From the NCBI GenBank assembly GCA_932294295.1, contig OW028575.1:39434253-39498252 (forward strand): 64,000 nucleotides of DNA, in the 5' to 3' direction. The position numbers were made by a program, and so were the translations under genes. The notes beneath the pieces are model-generated. The model made no database searches, was not told the DNA's origin, and saw only the letters and a list, made by a program, of their open reading frames with translations. Of the stretch, positions 39,483 to 50,904 are shown in pieces. This DNA comes from Alitta virens. Taxonomy: Eukaryota; Annelida; Polychaeta; Phyllodocida; Nereididae. Numbering within the stretch: the first letter of the stretch is position 1; the number at the start of each line of letters is the position of its first letter.

Positions 39483-40545
39483 ATGTCGAAAACAAAATGC
39501 TGTTTCTGTGGAAACAATCAAAATGATTTATCGTTTCACAGATTTCCCCGCGATGATGAAAGGTGGGTTAATTTCCTTAAATTTAATTTTAATTAATTTT
39601 TTTAATTAAATAATTTATAAATGTGTTTATTTAATCACAATACATGACAGATTCCTATATTATTCATTGATTTGAAAGTGTACAAATATTTAAGTGAATT
39701 AATTAAATTTATCATTATTTAATTGACATGTATAAATGATATACAAATAAAAAGAGAGAGGGAAAGGAAAAAATAAAGTAAAAAGAAAAAATAATATAGG
39801 AATCTGTCATGTATTGTGATTAATCAATGGAAATGCTTGTGTATTAAAATATTTAATTCATAAATCTTTTTATATTACTTCATATATAAATACACTGTTA
39901 AAAAATTTGGAGAAACAAATTTGCATGTGGTACACTCTTGTTTTTTTTTTTAATTTAAACAATTAAAAATATTAATCAATTGAAATGCCTGTGTATTGAA
40001 GCATTAACACATACACCCATTGAACAACTTTTTAAATTTCAGTAATTCAACCCCCTCCCACCTTTTTATAAATATGTATTCAATTAGAATTAAGTATTAA
40101 ATTTTTCATTTTAGGATTGAGCAATGGCTCAGTGTAATGGAAAACCTTAATGGTGTGCCCAAAAATAAATTAATGGGATTGAGAGTATGTGGCAAGCACT
40201 TTAAAAGAACAGATCGGATGAATCCAAATGACCCGTAAGTTATATTTAAAGAATGAATTGTCATATATTTTTTAAAGCTGTAAGATTATGACATTTAATG
40301 ACTCCTATGACATTTAAATTATTTGATTAATTATTTTAATCAGGTTTCAGCCAAAGGTTTCATTCACCAATCTGTAAAGCATTATGATCAATTCATTTAT
40401 CAGGTCAGTTAAGTACTCATCAGATCTCAAAATTATTGAAATTTTTATTTCCAATTCAGTAAATCGCGACTGACAAGAAGGGCAGTACCAGCCCCCAGCA
40501 TACAAGAAGTACAGCAAGTCATGCAACATGATGGACCAGAGTTAG
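39483..40545 (+). CDS. THAP-domain DNA-binding module, three exons
   Basis: Exons 39483-39562, 40115-40234 and 40460-40545 join in frame with GT-AG introns. The ATG at 39483 begins MSKTKCCFCGNN. The C2CH ligands are visible: C6 and C9 (C-x2-C) in exon 1 and C-x2-H in VCGKHF in exon 2. Other THAP hallmarks are FHRFPRDDE after the first pair, the invariant Trp in EQWL, Phe after the zinc His, and a terminal AVP (RRAVPAPSI) in exon 3. THAP modules bind DNA site-specifically and in P elements direct transposase to the ends. After exon 3 the frame runs through a plausible donor (GAGTTAG/GTAAAT); the next exon was not found, so the product could be a truncated THAP protein. Confidence 0.75.
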
Positions 40546-41094
40546 GTAAATATTGAAACAATAAAATATGTATTTTATTTGATTGTTAAACATTTCAGTG
40601 GTGAAACATGTGATATATGCGATGTATATTACACAGGTGTCCAGTTTTATAAAGTTATGCTGCCTACATCGATTTTATTCTGAAATATTTATTTCCCTTG
40701 GCTGTAACATATTATAATTAATGAATGGGCCAAGCCATGCATTGCAGTGTTAATTGTCTAGAGGCAGATGTAATGATGATAAGGCTTTAAGTCCACACCA
40801 TGTTACACATTTACCCCATGGGTAGGGTCTTTTACTTGCCTCAGCATAGATGCAGAGTACAAGGCACCTCCCCTGTCAATAGTTTTCAAGAAATACCTTT
40901 GCACTACAGTTACACTTGTACTTATGATATACATACCATTGGATTAAAAGCCACCCTCTCTCTGCCAAGCTACACCTTGTGTTATTTCATCATTACATCT
41001 ACCTTAACTATTTCATATTAAATTTAAATTTAATTCTGACAAAAAAAAACTACGGAGCTTTTAAAGAAACATGCAAAGAAAAATAAAGGCTGGG

Positions 41095-41190
41095 GATTTG
41101 TCGTTCAAACGAAAATATTTGCATTCGCACAGAATTTTTTCCCGTTCGAACGGAAATATTTGCGTTCGCACAAAAATATTTGCGTAAGGT
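41095..41190. repeat. Short tandem repeats at the transposase breakpoint
   Basis: The block ACGAAAATATTTGCATTCGCACA is followed by the related GAACGGAAATATTTGCGTTCGCACA and a third partial AAAATATTTGCG, with CGTTCGAACG palindromic in the middle. It sits exactly where the transposase fragment begins. Confidence 0.7.
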
Positions 41191-41875
41191 ATACTGGGCA
41201 AAAACATTATCTGTTGAATCTATATTTAATTTAAGTAAAAATTCTAATTGTAAAGATGATTGGGATAATTTTCTTATCAAACCAGAGGACCTATATAATG
41301 AAGCAATACAGTCTGTGGATACCATTGCAACTGATCACCCATATTCCCAACCCTCCCAACCAATAAATATTACCACTGATGAGTTTCCAGATTTAATTGA
41401 TACTAATGCAACTGCATATATTGCAGGATATTTGATTAAAAAATTCCCCTTAATTCTTTCATGTCAAAATTGTAAGCAATTACTCACAACATCTCTTCAG
41501 GAACAACCAGATAATAATAAATACATATTTTTAAAGCATAAGCAATATTCAACATTGTCATCAGATTCTGGCCTTGTCATCCCTAGTGAATCATTAATTT
41601 CTTTGCTAGAGTCCTTTCAACAAATTTTAGCTTTTCAATTAAATATTTTTTCTCCAAATAACATAACAAGGAAAATTACAGATTTATGTTTTGAAAAACT
41701 TTCATGCCATCAAAATTTAACTTGTGGTCAAAATTTTTGCAAAAATTTAATCGAATCAATGACCAAATTATTCATTAGGATTAAAGTTCACTTTCAAGTT
41801 AAAGAGGCAAATCGCTTTCTTAGTCAGAGTAAATCATTGAAAAACAAAAAATTATTGAAACTTACTCATCAGTGA
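41180..41875 (+). pseudogene. P-element/THAP9-like transposase C-terminal fragment
   Basis: An uninterrupted frame of about 231 codons ends at TGA 41873-41875. The first in-frame codon is TTG, not ATG, so this is an exon or a truncated remnant rather than a complete gene. The segment TNATAYIAGYLIKKF, followed by a CQNC motif, and the later C/H-rich CFEKLSCHQNLTCGQNFC are typical of the C-terminal region of P-element-type transposases. The upstream boundary at about 41180 coincides with short ATATTTGCGTTCGCAC-type repeats, a possible deletion or insertion scar. Confidence 0.65.
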
Positions 41876-43428
41876 AATTATTCTAATAATACACAATTAT
41901 ATTATATTAGTTTTTACATTAAGAAATAACTTTACTGTCTATTACCACTAGGGGTCATTATCTGAAATGGTATAAACAGATTGAATTGCTTCATTGTAAA
42001 TGGTATATATATAAACCATAGTTCTAAAATGTATCTCATACTTGTCAACAGGACTTCTCAGTCATTGATATCAAAACTGATCTATAGTTATATGACTAAG
42101 AAACTAACTTAAAAATCTACTTATTCATACATATAAATATCTTAGTTAATTAGTTAATGACTTAAAAAGTAAAACCTAATTTATTCAGTATTTGAACAAT
42201 AATCCAAGGAGCATGAATTATCATTTATAGAACGGGTTCTATATAATTAAAGTTTCTTAAGGATTATCTTATTGTTATTATTTTGCCCCCTGGATCTCTC
42301 CATAGCAATTATTGATATTATGCAGAAATACCTTTTACCGACACTACCAGGCACAAATGGCATCTTTTTCAGGCTTATTAATTTATGTTTTAAATAATAC
42401 AACCAGTTTCTTAAATTCTCATTCACAAAACAAATTTTATAGATATACTGAATAGTCAAAATATTTATACTAATATTTATAAAAGAGCTTACATATAGTG
42501 AATTTATCTTTAGTCTATACATAATAAATAATACAACATTTCATACTGAGAATATTGTATTTATCTTTTATCATATATCTTGTGTGACTTATATTTTATC
42601 ATAAATAGGGTTTAACATGTTTATTAATGCTAATAAAAATACTCAGCAAAAGTCTCAACATCATACAATTATTAAGAAACAATGTATATTATAAGGTCAG
42701 TTAAATATCTAATATTTAATATGACTACACCTATTTATATATTTATCTATTACCATGCAAGTATTTATTTATTTTAATTATTTATTCACCATGTCATGTA
42801 TCAGATATTTATTAAAATTATATATATTTATCTATTTATTGCCATGCAACTATTTATTTATTTATTATCTATCTATTTCTTTATCACCATGTCAATGTCA
42901 TGTATCAGCTATTTGTATATATGTAAAAACAAATGTATAGTATTTATATTATATGTATGCATGTTATATTTATTATTTATACACAATGTGTGACTGCATG
43001 AATATCTTATATAATATATGGCAAACATATGGTTATTATTGTAAGCAAAATATCAAATGAAATCAATTTGAGGGGCTGGAATACTCCAAATTTTCAATTT
43101 GTATATCAATGCATGAGGCCAATAAATATTTAAAAATTGAATTCTCATTATTTTCATTATTCCTGACTAGCAATAAATATATATGATCATATTATTCATA
43201 ATTATGGGTTTACATTAGCAATCTGCAATTGACTGTGTGCTGCAGTAGTTCTGCTACCATTAGCCAGATGGCGACGTCACAAACTGGTTCCCATTGTGTA
43301 CATGCTAGCCTGCGCATCTTGTAGTAGATCATCTTTGGGGTGGCACTGCAATGCAATAGTTGGTTCGACGCGCAGCAGGTGGCGTCCCTAGGCAGCTGTG
43401 TGTGGCTCCATCTAGTGTATATTCTCCA
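41876..43428. other. AT-rich spacer, no gene recognised
   Basis: No supported exon. An imperfect duplication of CCATG..TATTTATTTA..CACCATGTCA..TGTATCAG occurs at about 42753-42806 and 42841-42909. Near the right end, 43371-43385 (CGCAGCAGGTGGCGT) is a CTCF-like core and AGATGGCGACGTCAC lies at about 43266. Confidence 0.5.
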
Positions 43429-43886
43429 GGGTGGCGGACGAAACGGCTACAAGCGAAAACGGCTACAGCGAAAACGGCTACAGGGAAAACGTCAATAACC
43501 ATAACGTCGACAGCGAAAACGGCTACACGACGATAACCAAAACTTTCACACCAATTTTCGGGACATAACCAAACGTCAACAAGGTTTATAAAGCCTTAGC
43601 CAAAACGTCAACATGCTTTTTCTACTTAACCATACGTCTACGGTTTACAGTGCCTTTTCCCACTGATCATGATACCAAAACGGCTACAGCCACAAAGACC
43701 AAAACGTCCACAGCCAATAAAACAAGCATTAGTCAAAACATACAGGTCATCTGTTCATTTGGATTATATATATATGTATAGTGTACAGAATTGCATGTGA
43801 TCTTCGTGTTTTGGGATGCCATTAAATTTTGTAGCCGTTTTGGGCTGTAGCCGTTTTCGCGTGTATAGCTGTTTTGACTGGCATTC
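43429..43886. mobile_element. Mutator-like MITE, 458 bp, with 9-bp target duplication
   Basis: The element is bounded by the direct repeat TATTCTCCA (43420-43428 and 43887-43895). Its ends are inverted: the left GGGTGGCGGACGAAACGGC and the reverse of the right end GAATGCCAGTCAAAACAGCT align. Inside both ends, tandem motifs of the type CGAAAACGGCTACAG recur (three or more times at left, inverted twice at right). There is no coding capacity. A 9-bp duplication with long, sub-repetitive inverted ends fits the Mutator superfamily. It lies about 360 bp upstream of the HAUS8 start. Confidence 0.75.
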
Positions 43887-44244
43887 TATTCTCCACCATG
43901 AGTTGAAGTACAACCGTAACAGGGCGTATTGACACCACATTTAAATGAAAAAATTGTAACATTTTAATGTGAGTGTCGAAAATACCCGCCCTGTCGATAA
44001 TACCTCCGTTACATTCATATTTAAATTTTACCCAAGATCCATTTAAAATTGAATTTACAGAAATTCAGACAAAAAAACGTTAATAACAACAATAAAGATA
44101 TCTGACGTTACGGACTCGGACGTTTGGGAAATCGGACGAATTGACTAGTATTCCCTCCCCCCCCCCCTAGAGGGCGACACAGTCTAGTATTCATGGTGGG
44201 CGATTTTGAAGTTGTTTGCGGTATTTTCCCCGCTCAAAATAAAC
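43887..44244 (+). promoter_or_regulatory. Presumed HAUS8 promoter/5' leader region
   Basis: The interval between the MITE and the HAUS8 ATG must contain the proximal promoter unless an upstream exon exists. It is CpG-richer than the surrounding DNA and contains a C-run followed by CCTAGAGGGCGACAC (44166-44180), a CTCF-like core, and TGACGTTACGG at about 44103. No TATA box is evident. Confidence 0.4.
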
Positions 44245-47200
44245 ATGTCCACGAAGAGAGCCAGGTATCGCCCGGTACAACAGGCCACCGTTCCGACCAA
44301 GGATAAGAGGTACACGCCGACCTGACACACATATATATATATATATAGTGTACAGAACTGCATGTGATCTTCGTGGACGACCTGTATATTGTTAATATAG
44401 CTTGTTATCGAATGTGTTTCTCTTTGAACTTAATTCGTTTAGACTTGTATTTGTATTACGCGCGCCCGCTGAAAAATGCAAAGTTGCATATATTATTTAG
44501 TTGCACAATTTATGTACCTTTTTATACCATTGTAGTATTTACCCCCGTGCTTCATTGAACAATGAAGCCCCACCCCCCTTGCATGATATGATGGGCCATG
44601 GATATTGTGCAGGCTGTCACAAATAAGGAGGGGGGCTCCATACTGACCATAGGAATATGACACTCCTTCCCCCTCTCCACAAGAAGATGATACTCCATCT
44701 ACCCCCATCCCCCCATGGATATTGCACAGGCTGTCACAAATTAAAAGTGGGGCTCCACGTACTAAGAAAACTATGCTTGAAATCGCATCCGTGCTTTGAC
44801 CACTTCCACACTTGTACACATCTATGAAAGAGGTTAAAGCACGGAATCAAAAGATTATTATTTTCACGGCCGCTCAGCTAATCAGACATGTCACATGACG
44901 ACTCATCAAATGACGCATGCGCTGAACAGCGCGAAGGTGTTGCAACCACCCTTTTCGGACTGCAGATTTTTGTGTCATATACAATTGTAACAATAAATTA
45001 CTTATTTTTGAACTTCTATTGTATGTGTTATTAATTCTATTCTATTACTTTCTTTTATTATAATACATTTATCTAATTGTTGAATGTCTATCCATAAAAT
45101 GACTTTCTCTAATTTGTAAGAGCAAATATGCAGTATAATGTCGCTCACTATACTTATTGTAATGAGTCTATTCTGCTATTTATAAATTTTTGTAACATGA
45201 ATTCTGTGGTAAATAAATTTATGAATTGAAAATAAAATTTCATAATTTTGACAAATAGTACACATTCCTTTTTTTTTTCCTCTAAAGAAAAACATTGGCC
45301 CAAGGTAGGCTGACCACAGACTCAGTTACAGATGCAACAGAAACCACATCAGGTAATAGTGGGCATTTACTCAGTATGCATTGATGTTTGGAAATGTCAA
45401 CTTACTATTATTGTTATTATTTTTCATATTATTGTCTTCAGGTATATTGCCAGCTTCCCCTGCACATCGGCTGTACAGCATTGATGATGATAACGTCACT
45501 GATGATGCTGAGCCATCGACACCTCGCAAGTATGTACCAAAAATGAGATGCTGCCTGAATACTGCAAAATTAATTGAATCTTTTTCGGTATAGTGTTAGT
45601 AGCTTGTTACTTTACTATTGTTGATGTTCACCCTTTCTGATCATAGGGGTGCTCCTCGCAGAAGTCCGGTTGACTCTCCCAAACGTATCCAACCAAATTC
45701 TTCTCTTGAACTTACAGACACCGAAAGGGGTGCTGTTTTCAGCCCAATGAGGGTAGGGATTTATGAACAAGAATATTTGTGATCAATCAGTAGATTGAGA
45801 TATTGTTTCGTTTTGATGATGGACATCAACCACAATTTTGTTGCAGGAATCTTTGCGCAAACAAGCGTCCACTGTCTTACTAGTTGATGCCTCTCGACAA
45901 ACTGCTGGACCAGAAACTGCAGAAGTTGACATCAGTCTGGGGTTTACTCGCTCCCCTGCTCGCGTTGTGTGTCACTCACCCTCTGTGATTCCTGGCAGCC
46001 TTGGGTTTGTATTCCAGACACTTCATACATTTTTGTTTTTCATACACACCGCTGTCGAAATACAGAGTATAATATGGTGTATCATGCATGGCTTTTGCAG
46101 GGATAAAACAGGAAATGTTGAGAGGAACAGAAGAATTAAGATGGACCAGCTACCAACGATCTTCATTGCAAATGATGACCAAGCTCCTGACCATGAAAGA
46201 GTACGCATTAGTCCGCCAAGGTACAAGTCTCCTGCTGTGGTTCGGGAGAAAGGTGTCGTTATAACTGGTGGGTCGTCAAATTGCCTATCTTTGATATTGA
46301 AGAATGCCTCTTTATTTCAATTCAGAAAGACTTAAGATGATTATTTTGTGAGTGGCTTTGACCTTGTGCATATGACAAGTTAATTGATGCCATAGTTGGG
46401 GGAAAATTTACCAGTTGTCCTACTCATTGAGGTATAATTTTTTTGTCAGGTGGCCATCGCATGAGTTCTCATCATGATCATAGTTCATCGCTAGAAAGTG
46501 CAGAGGCCTTCGTCTCTGACATTTCCTCATTATCGGATGTCTCACCTTTGGAACCAAAAAGAACTGATCCTCCAACAACCAAGTATGCAATATAGACATT
46601 ATATAGTGTAACTGTGCCATAGCAGCATTACTGTTTCAAGCGTATTAATGATAAAAATTACACAATTTTGTCAGTTCGAACATTTTGATGCCGAAATTAG
46701 TGCCAATTGTTGCAATATGTAATTTGTGTATATTTTTCTAGACCATCTGTGGTGATTACAGAAAACCTACATGACAAGAAGAGGATTAAAAAAAGAAGTG
46801 AGTAGAGCTGCATTATTTGTTTTTGACAGAGAAACCCTTTGGGTTCTCTCTCATTGCATTCACTTCTCTGTCATGAGAGGAGTGTTTTGGTTCTGTTGTA
46901 GTGCAGACCCTGTTCGGGGAGCAAGTGAATGGTCTAGAACTGAGCTACTAAGCATGTAGATGGTCAGTTATTCAGCGGATTTTGGAAATGAGAGCCCTTT
47001 ATTGAGAAAATTGACCAAATAATGGCTATTTTTGTGGTATTTCGCCAAGTTTTATGCCTCTTGGCCGTGAATGCAGCCCTACCGTAGTGCCCCTGGTGGT
47101 GAATATAAGAACTATACTTACTGTGGAGCTTGACAGAGGATGAACCGAGAACACTTCAGGTTTCATATATATATCCATGATGCAGGAACTTAGTTTTTAG

Positions 47201-50200
47201 TTATATATTGGGCGAATTGGTTTTGTGACGAGTTAAATTGGGCGAGATATTTTTGGGCGAGTTGACTGGCCTCCCTTCAAAATGGTCAAGAACTAGTCTA
47301 CTAGCAGTCCTTGGAGCAGTAATAATGGCGGGAAATGCCGCGAATTAGATCCCCTTGGATCCCAACTTGTCAGATAGCCAAAATTGCACTTAACTAGCCA
47401 GAATACAGATGAATTACAATTAGAAAGTTGGCTGACCATGGGATACATGTGTTTATTGCACTTGGGAGCATGCCATCAGGGTAAATTGTACCTCAACACT
47501 GTCTGTTTCTCTGTCATGAGAGCCGTCAGGTCTAGTTTTAATTCACCATAAGAACTGATGAACATTATTTCTAATGCGTTTTATTTCTTTCCTGCAGCTG
47601 CAAAAGTTGTCAGCTCTCGTTACATGAGCACATCTGCTTCCAGACCTGGACCTGTGAAAGCCATGGCCAACAAAGTAAGAATAATTATTAGTGTAAAGAG
47701 ATTACTTGAAATAATGAATTTTGTTACTGGCTTTGAGTGGTACATGGTTAATGCTTATGGAATTGTAACACAGCAGTTATTGCTGAAATGCCTACAAATG
47801 AAACTTATGGGAAGTTGTTAATCGATGCAGGCAACACTGGTCTGTCATTAGACTGATGAAATATGCAGAAATGCTTGACTCTTGGTAATATGATCACTAG
47901 GTACCACTACAGTAGGTAGTGGGTCATGATATGACCGGGATCTTTTTCATGTCCAGTGTTTGAGATTAGAACAAGAAAAAAAGTCTGAGGTTCTATGACA
48001 TTTGCCGTCTAAATAGCGATTACAGACAGGTGGTTAAACCAAGTTGACATATTTTACAACTCATTTACTAAAATAATCTTTTATCTCAGACCCCAATTAT
48101 TTCCAGAACTTTTCTTAGGCTGTTACCTTGGCAATGACTGTGATGGAAAGAAAAGCATTCGGAAGTTGTATTTAGCTAAACTTATAACTTGACTTATTAT
48201 TTCAGAGTAAAGACAGTAGCATGAATATGAGTGAATTCAGACCTAAAGGGCGGAACGATTCCAGGGACATCCAGCCTGTGAGAACAGGAGGAAGCACAAG
48301 ACGTGAACCTGTCAGGCCACGCACAGGAAGTGGGACTCGTTTGGGTCATCGTGATGGTAGTGGAACTCGACTAACAAGTAGTAGAGGTGTTCCAGAAGAA
48401 ATCAGGAGCATCATGACTGATGGGGGGAAATCAAGACTGGACAGGAGTCGAGACGTGGAGGAAATTAGAAGGATTCAAACTGCTGGAGCCACTATAACAG
48501 GGTCAACTAGGAGGGTAGGTGATGGGGTGTCGGATATTGGACACATCTCAGAAATCCAGTGCAAAACCTCATCCTTCATGGATTCAACTGGAATTTCTGC
48601 ACAAAACAGAAGTGAAGGTTTGTGATTATGAATCTATTCAAAATCCCGTTGATTAAATATTACTTCCATTTCATTTTATTCCTTATTTATATTTTTGTTT
48701 TCTTATCAATATTGACTGTGATGAATGACACTATTGACAGATCATTTGCTTGTAAATATTCATATTTGGAGTATTTATTTTGTCTTTTCAGATTTTACAA
48801 GCCACATTCTAGACTTGTCCGAGATAGCCTCAGTTGGACATGGACCACACACTCATCAGCGCAATTTGTCCAAGGAAGTCAAACCTAAACAGAAAAGTAA
48901 ATCGATGGACAAGCAACTGAAGTTAGATTTACTATACTCGCGATACTTGCAATTTGTGTTTTTGAACTCCAAAGCTAAGAAGAGCTTTCAAGAGCAAGAG
49001 AAGAGTGCAATGGTAATTGATAGAATCATAAGATTTATCTTTTAACATGATTTCATCTGATATTATGCATTGGTGACATCATACATTGAGCTATTACTTC
49101 CGGGTCCTAGGTAACTGGTCACACGTGAACTGACCAGACCTATAGATCAGTATTACCCCACTTTATCTGATGTTGAAATTAATTTCACATCTTTCGCAAT
49201 TAAAATTAATATTGCATTACATGCATTATATCCACTTAAACGTTCTCTTGACTGTATGAACCTTTTCAGACACAAATTTACGGATTTTGGGAGGAGAATG
49301 AAAGGCTACGACAAAGGGAAGCTGATCTCAAGCAACAATTGGCCAAATTACAGCATCTTAACAAAGTGGATGATGCTCTTCATCAACAGGTATGGTTGAA
49401 GCATATTTGGAAGTGCTATGCAATTTTCGAAATACAGAAAATCTTGCATAATTCGTTGAATCTTTGCACAACTCGAACCAAATTTAAAAGAACCGTTGGC
49501 TATTTGTTTCATTTATGAATCTTTGCATAAGTCAAAACTTTGCCGAACTTGAATGGATTTGGGTGGTCCCTTTGAATTCGACTTATATAAGACATAAGAT
49601 TGTTTATTTATTACAAACATATAGGTTTATTGCAGAACGTGTTTTGTGAATGTAGTTTATTGTTCTGTAAATTATCCTCCAGTATAGCAAAACCTTGTTA
49701 TAACTAAATTGATTTGAACCATAGATACGGATATATTGTACTGGGGTATTGTTATATGTCAGTGTCATAATAATAGAAATGGTAGGGAAGCGATGCTTGT
49801 TGGGAGCTGACTTTGTAATGCCTGACTTGTCTGATAAAGAATCAGTTATAAGCAGTAATATTTCTTTGCAGTTATCAAGTTTAGGTTCTGTTGTGCCAAG
49901 CCTTGACCAACTGACCAATGAGTATAAAAGACTCGCCGAAGCATTGGACACGACAAGGCACCAGATTCAGACCAAAGGCATTTACATTCCTGATGACCAA
50001 GACCATTACCAAGGTGGGATTTAAAGCAATGATTTTGCAATTTCTCATTAATTAATCATATCATATATATTGTCCATTTCTAATAAAAGGTGGGGGCGAC
50101 AAGACCAGTTTGTCAGATGATTGTGGTGAATACTTTAGGTGTATGTTCAAATTCTCAGCAACTAGAGGGGGTAAAAGAACAAATGACCCTCATTCTGCTC

Positions 50201-50904
50201 CTGTTAATTTTGCTGTCGTATTTCCTTTTGTGAATTCCGGGGTTTGCGAATTCTATTGTGGTCCTTGAAAAATCTTCGAAGTTGGATTAGCAATGGAGCA
50301 AAAATCGAGTTTTCTGCTAAATGCTTCAATTTACTTACAATATTGAAACACCACAACTAAATTTAAAACATTAACTATTACATTATTGCAGATTATTCAA
50401 AATTGTGACATATAAAAGACAGTGGGCTCCTTGTACAATTCCATTCAACAAATTTGCATTCACTTGCATGTTGGGACTAACTAATACTTATGGCGTATTG
50501 TTGACTTTTTTTTCCAGAGCAAATTGTGAAAGCTTTGAGTGAGAGTGAGCAGTTGTTAGGAGAGCTAAGCGTAATGATCAGACAACAAGAACCAAGGATA
50601 AAGGATTTCAGTGAGAACATGATCGCTATGGAGAAGACTTTGGAAAATGAGGTCCATGCATTGAGCAGGTCTGATTGTCATTGCTATGAATGCTCAATAA
50701 CTTTACTAAGAATGCAGAATTTATAATTAGAAGACTAGATGTGACAGTGCTGACACTGCCAGGTGTTTAATTTTCCATTGTTGTGAAATATTACTAATAT
50801 TTTTTACTCTTTCCAGTTGCAAAGAAGTAATGTCTGCAGCGGAGAGCTGGGCAATGAACGAAGCATCATTACGAGTTCAAGATCTACAGCTAACTACCAG
50901 ATGA
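44245..50904 (+). CDS. HAUS8: HAUS augmin-like complex subunit 8 (Hice1)
   Basis: Fifteen exons: 44245-44309, 45288-45352, 45442-45529, 45647-45752, 45847-46004, 46101-46267, 46450-46582, 46742-46797, 47598-47674, 48206-48617, 48792-49012, 49270-49389, 49872-50013, 50518-50668, 50817-50904. All junctions are GT-AG and phases agree, giving 2049 bp and 682 aa. HAUS8 is the microtubule-binding subunit of augmin, which recruits gamma-tubulin to spindle microtubules. Identity rests on the C-terminal half: SRYLQF in exon 11, EYKRLAEALDTTRH followed by the GIYIPDD region (about 573-594), and EQLLGEL in exon 14, matching the vertebrate ALDTTRH-containing coiled coil. Exon 10 (306-442) is rich in Arg, Gly, Ser and Thr, suited to microtubule binding. 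The product is longer than human HAUS8 (410 aa), mostly in this disordered N-terminal part. The ATG has A at -3; upstream noncoding exons are possible. Confidence 0.9.
44331..44375 (+). repeat. Copy of a MITE-internal segment in HAUS8 intron 1
   Basis: (AT)n then GTGTACAGAACTGCATGTGA and TCTTCGTG repeats the segment at 43765-43808 inside the Mutator-like MITE, with one substitution over about 28 bp after the AT run. It may be a fragment of a second copy of the element or a composite repeat. Confidence 0.75.
44595..44762. repeat. Duplicated ~50-bp segment in HAUS8 intron 1
   Basis: CCATGGATATTGTGCAGGCT then GTCACAAAT and GGGGCTCCA occur at 44595-44645 and again, diverged, at 44712-44762. No gene is implied; a minus-strand frame through both copies simply repeats itself. 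Confidence 0.75.
44861..44950. promoter_or_regulatory. CpG-richer patch with NRF1-like site in HAUS8 intron 1
   Basis: The patch contains ACGCATGCGCTG, close to the NRF1 palindrome, next to TCACATGACGACTCATC. It may be an intronic enhancer or alternative promoter; the sequence alone does not decide. Confidence 0.25.
46798..47597. repeat. HAUS8 intron 8 with inverted-motif repeats
   Basis: GACAGAGAAAC near the left end (46826-46836) reappears inverted as GTTTCTCTGTC at about 47505-47515. TTCTCTGTCATGAGAG occurs at about 46863-46878 and again at about 47507-47522. In the middle are repeats of the GGGCGA(G/A)TTG type (about 47209-47272). A degraded nonautonomous element is likely, but termini are not resolved. 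Confidence 0.4.

Larger units (their letters stand above)
39483..41875 (+). mobile_element. P-element-like (THAP9-type) transposon relic
   Basis: The locus has an N-terminal THAP zinc-finger module in three exons and, after a gap, an open frame resembling the C-terminal part of P-element/THAP9 transposases. The RNase-H-like catalytic core expected between them is not found: 40546-41180 holds no comparable frame. This is the layout of an internally deleted copy. A possible terminal inverted repeat, CCCCTAGTGG at 39047-39056 and CCACTAGGGG at 41945-41954, encloses the locus, but no 8-bp target duplication is evident. Confidence 0.65.

Noticed and set aside
39142..39517. Two minus-strand frames rich in F, S and L
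   Set aside because: They are translations of the poly-A/(GAAA)n tract and its flank, not proteins.
44493..44819. Minus-strand 108-codon frame with duplicated GAPLLICDSLCNIHG
   Set aside because: It is the ~50-bp duplication in HAUS8 intron 1 read twice; it lies within an intron and has no supporting motif.
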